Below the pieces are notes generated by a model. The model saw only the letters and a list, made by a program, of their open reading frames with translations, was not told where the DNA came from and ran no database searches. A stretch of DNA of 39,401 bases, from positions 1 through 39,401 of the forward strand of contig VEPN01000026.1 in NCBI GenBank assembly GCA_012026835.1. Reading direction: 5' to 3'. This document shows, piece after piece, positions 15,565-22,895 of this stretch. The first letter of the stretch is position 1. Each line of letters begins with the position of its first letter. Both the position numbers and the translations under genes were made by a program. The stretch is from Candidatus Methanoperedens sp. (GTDB taxonomy: Archaea > Halobacteriota > Methanosarcinia > Methanosarcinales > Methanoperedenaceae).

Positions 15565-16464
15565 TTACCACCACTTCATGCTCTCCCTGAACTTCGTTAC
15601 CTTCTCTCCCGTCTCCGGCTTCCTGAACACATACAGGTGCTCATGCCCGATGAGATAAAAATCATACTTCTTCCCGAACCACTTCTCCCTTGTGCTTTTC
15701 ATCTTCCACTGGAGCTTGATTATATCCTCCCTCAAAATAAAACCAGCCTCAAGGAAGCTCATCAGCACTCTCGGCGTTATGGGCACGAAATGCTTGTTCC
15801 GCCGCGTGTCCCCTATCAGGACGGCGCAGTGTTTTCCCGGCTTGAGCACCCGCATGCATTCCTGCGCTACTTTGTGCATCTCCGCGGCGAACTCAGCAAT
15901 ATTATGCACGCTTGATAGGTCGCCCTCGCAGTCATGGGAATAAGGGATTATACTGGCATAGGGAGGATGCGTGGCTATGAGGTCGATGGACTCCGGCTCG
16001 ATAAGGTCAAGCGACCGCGCATCCCCTACGTATGTTTTTATCTCCGGCGCCTGATACTCGGCATCCAGAGACGTATAAGTAAAATCCAGCCTGTTCCGCA
16101 CGACCATGACAGCATCGGGGTTGATATCCACACCCACGGCGCGCCTCTCTAAAAGCTTGCATTCAACAAGCGTTGTGCCCGAGCCGGCCATCTGGTCAAG
16201 AACGAGGTCGCCGGGCGCAGTATAGCGCAGGATGAGGTTTCGCGGGATGTATGGCGACCAGTTGCCCCTGTAATTCCCGACGTGTGTAGCCCAGTCGCCG
16301 CGGTCGGGGAAGGACCAGACTGTGGTGGTTTCGGGGGTGAAGGTGGAGGGGGCGAAATTATGGATCTTCCAGTTGTGGTGGAGTTTTATTTTTGTGCCTC
16401 CGATTTCCACTTCCGGGTGGGATAGGAGGAATTGCTTGTAGTCGGTCCTTGTAATTTCGAGCAA
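15565..16464 (-). CDS. DNA amino-methyltransferase, copy 5 (full length)
   Basis: The only complete member of the array: 299 residues, an N4-cytosine or N6-adenine DNA methyltransferase. Motifs by residue: GNYRGNWSPYIPRNL (63-77), DQMAGSGTTLVE (90-101), GVDINPDA (111-118), VGDARSLDL (146-154), THPPYASII (165-173), and a C-terminal part with KWFGKKYDFYLIGHEHLYVF. Motif I comes before the catalytic motif IV and there is no large separate target-recognition domain. The start is a TTG at 16464, about 26-33 bases after a strong TATA box, so the message may be leaderless. The N-terminal 36 residues are unique to this copy. With no endonuclease in the window it looks like an orphan enzyme. The target sequence is unknown. 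Confidence 0.9.
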   Translation of the reverse strand: MLEITRTDYKQFLLSHPEVEIGGTKIKLHHNWKIHNFAPSTFTPETTTVWSFPDRGDWATHVGNYRGNWSPYIPRNLILRYTAPGDLVLDQMAGSGTTLVECKLLERRAVGVDINPDAVMVVRNRLDFTYTSLDAEYQAPEIKTYVGDARSLDLIEPESIDLIATHPPYASIIPYSHDCEGDLSSVHNIAEFAAEMHKVAQECMRVLKPGKHCAVLIGDTRRNKHFVPITPRVLMSFLEAGFILREDIIKLQWKMKSTREKWFGKKYDFYLIGHEHLYVFRKPETGEKVTKFRESMKWW

Positions 16465-16489
16465 GGATCGATATTGATCTGATTAGTAA

Positions 16490-16497
16490 TATATAAA
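16490..16497 (-). promoter_or_regulatory. TATA box of methyltransferase copy 5
   Basis: On the minus strand the bases read TTTATATA, 26-33 bases before the TTG start at 16464. This places transcription start at or next to the start codon. It is the clearest promoter among the five copies. Confidence 0.5.
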
Positions 16498-16565
16498 TTA
16501 TATGATCTAATTTTTTGGATATAATTAAGTTGTAAGTAAGGTGTAATTATACTGTAACTATAGAA

Positions 16566-16584
16566 ATAGCCCCCCCTCCGAACT
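16566..16584. repeat. Left terminal inverted repeat of the IS element
   Basis: Begins ATAGCCCCC and runs up to the transposase stop codon; pairs with the right end at 17795-17813 with a few mismatches. Confidence 0.7.
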
Positions 16585-17627
16585 TACATCTCAGCAAGCT
16601 CTCTGACACCTATATTAAACAATTTGGCGGTTCTTATAAGCTCAGAAGTTAAATGGAAGGCTCTAATAACCTTCTTTAATATACTTTCTTTTGTGAACTG
16701 GTGTACCTTGTTCAGCCGCACACAGTTTTTTGCAACGTTGAAAAAAAGTTCAATATTTGATCTGATTTCTCTAAAACCTGGCCATATTTCTGCTATTTGA
16801 ACAAATTCCCTAACAATTTTCTTCCAGATATCTAATAAATATGGCTTTCCACTCCAAATATCGAGAGGTGGAGTTAAGGTTGCCAGTATTCGTTTTAGAT
16901 CTGTATTTTTTCTGGCAAATATCATGGGAACCAGTAAAAACCTGCTGATCAAAATATGGTAATTCTGCATTGAAGTAAAACCTCTGTCACAAATGACGAA
17001 GTCCCCCATTCTCAGTTTTCTCGAATTACGGAGATTTTCAATGAATTTTTCCAGGAGTTTTGAATCATTCGGGGAACCTTCGTAGATCTCAAATCCCAAT
17101 ACATCGAAAGTTATGGCATCCATCGCCAGTATAAGCTTGTATCCCACATAATAGCCATCGGATGGTGAATATGACCACGTATATTTTTTGCCTTTAACGA
17201 TATCGAATCTTTTTCTCCAGGTATTGATATCAACTGGAATTGCAGTAGTATCGATTATTACGTATTTTCTACCTTTTCTATGGGTATTTGATACCACCTT
17301 GAAAACATTTCTGAAAAAAGCGTTTATGCACCTACTATCTAATTTTGAGATATATTTGTAGAGATATTCGATTTCAGGTACATTTTTTAACTCCATGAAG
17401 CTTTTAAGTTTCTTATTGGCCTGTATTTCAGAAATAACGTATGAATAATCAAGTTCAAAGGTATCACTGAGAATGAGTATTTTTATGCAATCTAAGAATA
17501 TTTTTACATCTGGAATTTTCAATCTGCTTGCAACTTTTTTAGCATGTGCTGAACCGATTGATTTAAGCATTTCTTGAACAATTAACCACTTTGGATTGGA
17601 CAAATCCGGTATTAAAGGTATTTCCAT
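16584..17627 (-). CDS. DDE transposase, IS4/IS5-like (Transposase_11 type)
   Basis: The 347-residue enzyme catalyses cut-and-paste movement of the surrounding element. The catalytic triad is readable: Asp126 (IIDTTAIP), Asp214 (VICDRGFTS) and Glu293 in RSNIELFFNVAK, which shows the R-x3-E-x6-K part of the IS4-type signature with Lys300. An N-terminal helical region (1-115) probably binds the ends. The ATG at 17627 is followed by an intact frame, so the enzyme may be active. I cannot name the exact IS family without a search. Confidence 0.85.
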   Translation of the reverse strand: MEIPLIPDLSNPKWLIVQEMLKSIGSAHAKKVASRLKIPDVKIFLDCIKILILSDTFELDYSYVISEIQANKKLKSFMELKNVPEIEYLYKYISKLDSRCINAFFRNVFKVVSNTHRKGRKYVIIDTTAIPVDINTWRKRFDIVKGKKYTWSYSPSDGYYVGYKLILAMDAITFDVLGFEIYEGSPNDSKLLEKFIENLRNSRKLRMGDFVICDRGFTSMQNYHILISRFLLVPMIFARKNTDLKRILATLTPPLDIWSGKPYLLDIWKKIVREFVQIAEIWPGFREIRSNIELFFNVAKNCVRLNKVHQFTKESILKKVIRAFHLTSELIRTAKLFNIGVRELAEM

Positions 17628-17794
17628 TATCTATTCACCAAAAATACCTTTTTAATATCTAATTATTTATTAATATTGCGATTTTAATCGATGATATAAC
17701 TTAAATAATCTTTATTTATTTTTCCTTTTAATTTACAGTGTATGAAATTACTTAAAATAACTATCAGAGCATTTTAATTCGATAGAAATGACAT
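17628..17794. other. AT-rich leader of the IS element
   Basis: A non-coding stretch between the transposase start and the right terminal repeat, very AT-rich with several TATA-like runs that could promote the transposase gene. No other gene is seen. Confidence 0.4.
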
Positions 17795-17813
17795 GAGTTG
17801 GAGAGGGGGCTAT
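17795..17813. repeat. Right terminal inverted repeat of the IS element
   Basis: GAGTTGGAGAGGGGGCTAT; its reverse complement matches the left end starting at 16566. Confidence 0.7.
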
Positions 17814-17860
17814 ATTTAAATGTATTGAAATCCAATTAACGATGTGGAACAGAGGGTTTC

Positions 17861-18355
17861 ATGAATAAATTAAACGGTTTCAAAGAGCTGTCGGCAGATG
17901 AACACCGTTCAGAATTCAAAATCCCTGTAATGCGCGTTGAATTATCCCTTAAAGTCAGGTATTTCCTGAACGATTCCGGAACAGGCTACTGCGGGTTGTT
18001 AATTAAAGAGGTCAAAGGAAACGGCCTGAGAGGCAGGGTGCAAGCCGCTGTTGCAAAGGACTATATCGGAAGGACAATACTTATTTTCCTGACAGAGCTT
18101 GATGACGGGAAGAAGCTTATCACAGTCCCTGCCCTGTTTGAAAAGGAACCGTGCTTTGACAAGAGCGTGGATTTAAGCGACCTTATAATAAAAACATATT
18201 ATCACGATGACCTCAGGAAAACACCACAGGAGGTCCATAAGGAGCACATGAACGCCCTGGTCGGTAGAAAAATATCCGCTGATAAAGAGCATCTTATCCG
18301 CAGTATTCTTGACCTGCCTGGAAGGGGTCTTGAGATATTGAGATCCTTCAGGTAA
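17861..18355 (+). CDS. Hypothetical protein, possibly PilZ-like
   Basis: A soluble 164-residue protein I do not recognise with certainty. Residues 23-95 have a beta-rich pattern (a strand beginning RVELSLKVRYFL, then LLIKEVKGNGLRGRV, then a Gly-x-x-I-L-I-F-L-T-E-L strand and a last ITVPALF strand) that loosely resembles PilZ-type barrels, but the Arg-rich start motif and the D-x-S-x-x-G core are not clear. The C-terminal 60 residues are helical and charged. A GAGGG ribosome site precedes the ATG. It is convergent with the flavoprotein gene downstream and is the first chromosomal-type gene after the IS element. Confidence 0.6.
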   Translation: MNKLNGFKELSADEHRSEFKIPVMRVELSLKVRYFLNDSGTGYCGLLIKEVKGNGLRGRVQAAVAKDYIGRTILIFLTELDDGKKLITVPALFEKEPCFDKSVDLSDLIIKTYYHDDLRKTPQEVHKEHMNALVGRKISADKEHLIRSILDLPGRGLEILRSFR

Positions 18356-18368
18356 CTTATCGATTTTT

Positions 18369-20042
18369 TTAATATTCTCTTGGCTTTGGCTGGTGCAACA
18401 TTATATTCACAGGCTTATAATCGATGGCTGGCCCATCAGGTGTAAGCGTGACAAGCGTATGTTTAAGCCAGTTTGCATCGTCTCTTGCGGGGTAATCGAG
18501 GCGGTAATGTGAACCACGGCTTTCCTTTCGTGCAAGCGCCCCTATGCATATCACATGCGCGATATCAAGCATGCCCCCAAGTTCGATCACATTCACGAGT
18601 TCCTGGTTGAAAATTGTGCTTTTATTCCTGACAGTCACATTTTTAAAACGGCTTTCAAGTTCTTTGATTTTTGCAAGTGCAAGGTTTAAATCAGGCTCGT
18701 CCCTGAAAATCCCTACTTTCTCATCAAGAACAGTTTTTAGCTCATCGCGGATAATGAAGAACGCTTCTCCTTCATTTTTATCAAGTATCCCGGAAATCCT
18801 TTTTGTCTCGCTCTCTACGGCTTTTTCGATAATATCCTGCTCTTCAAAAGCCGTTATGTTTGCATAATTTTTTGCATTTTCACCTGCGATTTTCCCGAAA
18901 ACTATGGTCTCAAGAAGAGAATTGCCTCCCAGCCTGTTTGCACCATGGACACTAACGCAGGAGCACTCGCCGCATACGTAGAATCCAGGAATTGCAGTTT
19001 CACAGTTTTTATTAGATGCTATCCCGCCCATGGAATAATGCTGCCCCGGCTGCACGGGTATGGGCTTTATAATAGGATCCACACTGGCAAAATCAATCGC
19101 GATCTGCCTTATGCCTGGAAGGTGCTCCTTTATTTTTTCAGTCCCCAGCCGCATAAGTTCAAGATTTACGTATCCGCCTTCAAACCCCCTGCCCTCATTT
19201 ATCTCGGTCTGGATTGCCCGCGCCACGATATCCCTTGGTGCAAGTTCAAGCGAGTGGGGAGAGTATCGTTCCATGAACCGCTCGCTATTTTTGTTTTTCA
19301 ATATTCCCCCTTCGCCGCGTGCACCTTCCGTAATAAGGATATTGGTCCCGAAAAGCGTGGTGGGATGGAACTGTACGAATTCCATGTCCTCCAGTGCAGC
19401 ACCGCCCCTGTATGCCACTGAGCATCCAAATCCTGTATTTATTATAGAATTCGTCGAACGCCTGTATATCCTCCCATAACCGCCTGTCGCAAAAACTACT
19501 GATTTTGCCTGGAATCCGGAAATCATCCCGTTCACGATGTTATATCCCACTACGCCGGAACATTTGCCGTTATTTACAACAAGCTTTGTAACAAGCCATT
19601 CCTCATAAAACCTGATGCCGTTCCTGAGGGCCTGTTCATACAATGTATGCAGCAAAGCGTGGCCTGTCCTGTCCTCTGCATACGCTGTCCTTGGGAATCC
19701 TGCGCCTCCAAACGGGCGCTGGGCAATCCTCCCCTCCTCTGTTCTTGAGAAAAGCGTTCCCCAGTGTTCCATCTCGATTACCCGCTGCGGGGCATCCCTG
19801 CACAGCACCTCTACAGCGTCCTGGTCTGCAAGATAATCACTGCCTTTTATAGTGTCAAAAGCGTGATCCTCCCATCTGTCATTGTTCCCAAGCGCAGCGT
19901 TTATGCCGCCCTGCGCCGCCACAGAATGCGAGCGCAGGGAATGAATTCTTGATATGACCGCCACATCAGTATCGCATGCGGCTAATGCTGTGCGCAGGCC
20001 TGCAAGGCCTCCCCCAACTATGATAACATTATGCCTGAACAT
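18369..20042 (-). CDS. sdhA: Succinate dehydrogenase/fumarate reductase flavoprotein subunit
   Basis: The 557 residues form an FAD subunit of the SdhA/FrdA family, interconverting succinate and fumarate. Visible features: the dinucleotide fold [11 protein letters not shown] (7-17), the covalent-FAD His in [15 protein letters not shown], the substrate-binding QFHPTTLFG and [10 protein letters not shown], the catalytic Arg region, [17 protein letters not shown], and the helical C-terminal domain with [15 protein letters not shown]. Thiol-dependent TfrA and L-aspartate oxidase are relatives; the complete C-terminal domain argues against aspartate oxidase. No iron-sulfur or membrane subunit lies beside it, so its partners must be elsewhere. 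A small conserved gene lies 28 bp upstream. Confidence 0.85.
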   Translation of the reverse strand: MFRHNVIIVGGGLAGLRTALAACDTDVAVISRIHSLRSHSVAAQGGINAALGNNDRWEDHAFDTIKGSDYLADQDAVEVLCRDAPQRVIEMEHWGTLFSRTEEGRIAQRPFGGAGFPRTAYAEDRTGHALLHTLYEQALRNGIRFYEEWLVTKLVVNNGKCSGVVGYNIVNGMISGFQAKSVVFATGGYGRIYRRSTNSIINTGFGCSVAYRGGAALEDMEFVQFHPTTLFGTNILITEGARGEGGILKNKNSERFMERYSPHSLELAPRDIVARAIQTEINEGRGFEGGYVNLELMRLGTEKIKEHLPGIRQIAIDFASVDPIIKPIPVQPGQHYSMGGIASNKNCETAIPGFYVCGECSCVSVHGANRLGGNSLLETIVFGKIAGENAKNYANITAFEEQDIIEKAVESETKRISGILDKNEGEAFFIIRDELKTVLDEKVGIFRDEPDLNLALAKIKELESRFKNVTVRNKSTIFNQELVNVIELGGMLDIAHVICIGALARKESRGSHYRLDYPARDDANWLKHTLVTLTPDGPAIDYKPVNIMLHQPKPREY

Positions 20043-20070
20043 GCCTTTAAATAATCGGCAGGATAATCAA

Positions 20071-20229
20071 TTATCTCTTCAGCCCGATATTGATAGTCTT
20101 CCAGTCATCTTCCACGCCACGGAGCGACCCGACCGAACCTGTAATCATTCCGCAGAGGATCTTCCTGACAAAATCGTTCACCGGGATGTTTTTCCCGTCA
20201 ACTTCCAGAACAATATCCACATCTTCCAT
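20071..20229 (-). CDS. Small conserved-looking protein, function unknown
   Basis: A 52-residue protein with an opening strand (DVDIVLEVDGKNIPVN) and a helix (DFVRKILCGMITGSVGSL). I prefer the ATG at 20229 because a GAGGTT ribosome site stands five bases before it; a longer frame to 20283 exists without such a site. It lies 28 bp upstream of sdhA on the same strand and may share its transcript. No family is recognised. Confidence 0.6.
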   Translation of the reverse strand: MEDVDIVLEVDGKNIPVNDFVRKILCGMITGSVGSLRGVEDDWKTINIGLKR

Positions 20230-20340
20230 AAAATAACCTCTATAACCTGTATGCTGGACAGCTGTAATAGTTTTTCTGTTCACATCGATTTTTAGAAAGA
20301 TATTAGTTCATATAGATTATTGTGGATGCTCGTGGGAATT

Positions 20341-21027
20341 ATGCAGGAATACAAGATCAGGATACAGGACATGAAAAAAGAGGAGAGGCCAAGGGAAAGG
20401 CTGATGAGCTGCGGGGCGGCATCATTAAGCGATTCCGAGCTTCTTGCGATAATCTTAAGGACAGGATCGAGAAAGGAGAATGTATTGAACATGTCCCAGA
20501 GGATATTATCTGAATATAACCTGAAACAGCTTTCAGCGATAAATCATGCCCTGTTGATGAAGATACACGGGGTCAAAGAAAGCAAAGCCGCTCAAATCGC
20601 CGCCTGTTTTGAAATAGCGCGGCGGCTTGAATCATTCAATGAGGAAGCAAAACCAAAGATCAATTCTCCGGAGGATGTTTACAGACGCATATATCCCAGG
20701 ATGAGGGAGCAGAAAAAAGAGTGCTTTATCGAACTCTGCCTTGATACCAAGAACCAGATAATAAAAGAAGAAACAGTCTCTATCGGTTCTCTGAACGCAA
20801 ATATTGTTCATCCGAGAGAAGTATTTAAAACAGCCCTGGCCGAGTCTGCGGCACATATAATAGTGGTGCATAACCACCCCTCTGGTGACCCCTCCCCGAG
20901 CAGGGAAGATATAGAGATCACAAAAAAACTGATAGAGGCCGGAAATATCATAGGCATAACCGTACTTGACCATGTAATAATCGGCGACGGACGGCATTTC
21001 AGCATGAAAGAGGCGGGGCATATTTAA
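20341..21027 (+). CDS. radC: RadC/JAB-domain protein
   Basis: The 228-residue product has the two parts of the RadC family: an N-terminal helix-hairpin-helix (RERLMSCGAASLSDSELLAI to about residue 85) and a C-terminal JAB/MPN domain with the metal motif HNHPSGDPSPSREDIEI. Despite the name, a role in recombinational repair is not firmly established for the family. The ATG at 20341 starts the conserved part; longer non-ATG starts at 20320 are less likely. mobA begins two bases after its stop. Confidence 0.9.
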   Translation: MQEYKIRIQDMKKEERPRERLMSCGAASLSDSELLAIILRTGSRKENVLNMSQRILSEYNLKQLSAINHALLMKIHGVKESKAAQIAACFEIARRLESFNEEAKPKINSPEDVYRRIYPRMREQKKECFIELCLDTKNQIIKEETVSIGSLNANIVHPREVFKTALAESAAHIIVVHNHPSGDPSPSREDIEITKKLIEAGNIIGITVLDHVIIGDGRHFSMKEAGHI

Positions 21028-21029
21028 TC

Positions 21030-21674
21030 ATGGCACATTGCGCGCTGATTCTTGCAGGCGGCATGGGAAGCCGCCTCGGATACCAGGAAAAGGCCCTTAT
21101 AGATATTAACGGCAGACCCCTCATATCTCTCGTTATTGAGGCCCTTGAGAAAACAGTGGATGATGTCATAATATCAGTGCGCGACGGGGAACAGGGCGAA
21201 TTGATTGATTCCCGAATACCCGGATACAGGTTTGCGTATGATGATTATAAAAACTGTGGTCCTCTTGCAGGAATACTATCGGGGCTTTCGGCCTGCGGGG
21301 GGGAATATTGTTTCGTCGCAGCCTGCGATATGCCGTTCATAAATGAAAAATCCGTAAGGCTACTTTTTCGGAAATGTGATGGATTTGACGCTGCCCTCCC
21401 GCGATGGGATGATGGCTCACTTGAGCCATTGCATGCTGTTTACAAATGTGAGCCGATGGTCAGGGAGACAAGAAAAGCAATTGAAAGTGGTGAGACTGTT
21501 ATCCTGGCGCCCGTATTCAGGTTAAACGTAAATTATGTTAGTATGGAAGATATTAAAAATTACGACCCGGAATTAAGGACGTTTATGAATGTCAATACTT
21601 ATGAGGATATACAACAAGTTATGAATAAATTTGAACATGTACCTCAAAAAATTCCAGGCAAAAGAATTAGTTGA
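21030..21674 (+). CDS. mobA: Molybdenum cofactor guanylyltransferase
   Basis: Transfers GMP from GTP to molybdopterin to make the bis-guanine dinucleotide cofactor needed by formate dehydrogenases and DMSO-reductase-type enzymes. The 214 residues start with the nucleotide-binding loop LILAGGMGSRLG (7-18) followed by the invariant Lys (EKALID), and the metal site AACDMPFI. It follows radC by two bases and overlaps fdhD by tens of bases, so mobA, fdhD and mobB form one cofactor unit. Confidence 0.88.
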   Translation: MAHCALILAGGMGSRLGYQEKALIDINGRPLISLVIEALEKTVDDVIISVRDGEQGELIDSRIPGYRFAYDDYKNCGPLAGILSGLSACGGEYCFVAACDMPFINEKSVRLLFRKCDGFDAALPRWDDGSLEPLHAVYKCEPMVRETRKAIESGETVILAPVFRLNVNYVSMEDIKNYDPELRTFMNVNTYEDIQQVMNKFEHVPQKIPGKRIS

Positions 21675-22383
21675 CAAAACGCCCCGCGAAATAACGTATT
21701 CTGTAGCGGTCGAGGATACTATCGAGCTGTTCGTGAACAAACTTCATATGGCCTCTATCCTTGCCACACCGGAGATGCTAAACGAGCTTGCGCTTGGTTA
21801 TGCCGTCTGCGAAGGCATTGTGAAATCCTGTAATGATGTAAAGGATTGTCGTATAGAGGGAAAAGTCATCCATATTGAGATTGAGCCCACGGAACATCTT
21901 GAACTTTGGCGCGAACTGCGCTCCTCGGGTTGTGTGGGGGTGAGATGGGATGAGAACGAGGCAATCTCGGTCAATTCAGATACGATATTCAGCACGGACG
22001 CTATCAGGAAAAGCCTCAAGTTCCTGGAATCCGATATATACAGGCAAACAAGAGGGACTCATGCTGCATGCCTTGTCAACATCAGAGGGAAATGCGCGGT
22101 AAAAGCAATAGATGTGGGGCGGCACAATGCTTTCGACAAGGTGGTTGGCCGCGCCTGTCTTGATAATATCGATCTTTCCCGGCATTTTATCTTATCCACG
22201 GGGCGCCAGTCCGCAGGAATGGTTCTTAAGGCTGCGCGGGCGGGCATTCCACTTGTGGCTACAAAAACGGCGCCCCTGAACACTGGAATTGAGGCTGCCG
22301 AGAGAACAGGTGTCTGTCTTGTATGTTTTGTTTCGCCAGACAGGATGTCCGTGTTCACGCATCCGGAGAGGCTCAGGCTATGA
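21637..22383 (+). CDS. fdhD: FdhD-type sulfur carrier for formate dehydrogenase
   Basis: FdhD hands sulfur from a cysteine desulfurase to the molybdenum or tungsten cofactor of formate dehydrogenase. From the ATG at 21637 the protein has 248 residues; a TTG at 21631 is also in frame. Family stretches include ALGYAVCEGIV, TRGTHAACLV, DVGRHNAFDKVVG, STGRQSAGMVLKAA and VATKTAPL. In the loop where bacterial FdhD has Cys-x-x-Cys the sequence is SSGCVGVRWD, with only one Cys, as I recall for some archaeal relatives. It overlaps the end of mobA and is overlapped by mobB (ATGA). Confidence 0.85.
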   Translation: MYLKKFQAKELVDKTPREITYSVAVEDTIELFVNKLHMASILATPEMLNELALGYAVCEGIVKSCNDVKDCRIEGKVIHIEIEPTEHLELWRELRSSGCVGVRWDENEAISVNSDTIFSTDAIRKSLKFLESDIYRQTRGTHAACLVNIRGKCAVKAIDVGRHNAFDKVVGRACLDNIDLSRHFILSTGRQSAGMVLKAARAGIPLVATKTAPLNTGIEAAERTGVCLVCFVSPDRMSVFTHPERLRL

Positions 22384-22844
22384 AGCCGCCTGTCATTTGC
22401 ATCGTGGGAAAAAACAAAACAGAGAAAACGCAACTGATGGAGGCATTGATAAAAGAGTTAAAATCCCGCGGCCTGCGGGTAGGCGCCCTGAAGCACCATA
22501 AGCACGGCGATTTTGAGATCGATATCGAAGGCAAGGATACATGGAAATACGCTAAAGCCGGGGCTGATACCCTGGCAATTTCTTCATCCGTCAAATTCGC
22601 CTGCATAAAGAAAGTTGAAAAAGAGATAGGGATTGATGAGACGCTCGATGCTTATTTTAGTGATGTCGATATCGTGCTTGCGGATGGATTTGCACTATCG
22701 GATAAACCCAGAATTATCGTATCCGATAATAAAGAAGATATCGGGATTTTCAAGAGAGGATGCATCGCCATAGCCGTCGTGGGCAAAGCCGGGTTTGGGT
22801 TTGATGATATAAAAACGATAGCGGACCAGATCATTAAATCATAA
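22380..22844 (+). CDS. mobB: MobB-like molybdopterin-guanine dinucleotide accessory protein
   Basis: A 154-residue P-loop-fold protein of the MobB family, an adaptor in molybdopterin dinucleotide synthesis. I use the ATG at 22380, overlapping the fdhD stop as ATGA; the family start (VICIVGKNKTEKT) follows directly. The Walker A loop is degenerate: the last Gly of G-x4-G-K-T is Glu (GKNKTEKT, residues 10-17). Downstream are the typical VGALKHHKHGDFEID with its His pair and the ADGFALSDKP strand. The altered loop may weaken GTP binding. Confidence 0.85.
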   Translation: MKPPVICIVGKNKTEKTQLMEALIKELKSRGLRVGALKHHKHGDFEIDIEGKDTWKYAKAGADTLAISSSVKFACIKKVEKEIGIDETLDAYFSDVDIVLADGFALSDKPRIIVSDNKEDIGIFKRGCIAIAVVGKAGFGFDDIKTIADQIIKS

Positions 22845-22895
22845 CTTTTATATATAGTGCATTATATCATACCCTTCCAATGGTATGGTGGACGC

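Larger units (their letters stand above)
8265..16359 (-). repeat. Array of five direct methyltransferase-gene repeats separated by toxin-antitoxin modules
   Basis: Repeat units, all minus strand: copy 1 8265-9059, copy 2 9944-10725, copy 3 (3' part only) 11497-11740, copy 4 12829-13620, copy 5 15565-16359. Units share most of their bases over about 795 bp. Every unit ends at its stop codon, after which the five flanks are unrelated, and complete units begin at the same codon (Asn/Tyr/Arg-Phe-Ala/Ser-Pro of the protein), beyond which the flanks are again unrelated. The four spaces hold DUF433/DUF5615, RelB/RelE/DUF2283, MNT/HEPN and AbiEi/AbiEii. Confidence 0.9.
16566..17813 (-). mobile_element. 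Complete IS element (IS4/IS5-like DDE type)
   Basis: About 1.25 kb with one transposase gene and imperfect terminal inverted repeats: the left end ATAGCCCCCCCTCCGAACTT (from 16566) matches the reverse complement of the right end, ATAGCCCCCTCTCCAACTC (ending at 17813). I could not settle the exact ends or a target-site duplication; the flanks are AT-rich. It sits between the promoter region of methyltransferase copy 5 and the next chromosomal gene, at the border of the island. Confidence 0.8.

Noticed and set aside
8226-16152. Plus-strand ORFs of 72-129 codons that recur in each methyltransferase copy
   Set aside because: They recur only because the minus-strand gene is repeated, and their sequences are Pro/Arg/His-rich antisense translations.
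8265-16464. Restriction-modification system
   Set aside because: No endonuclease-like gene lies between or next to the methyltransferase copies; every spacer gene fits a toxin-antitoxin family.
18369-20042. L-aspartate oxidase (NadB)
   Set aside because: The complete SdhA-type C-terminal domain and the His-linked FAD motif fit SdhA/FrdA better; no nadA or nadC is adjacent.
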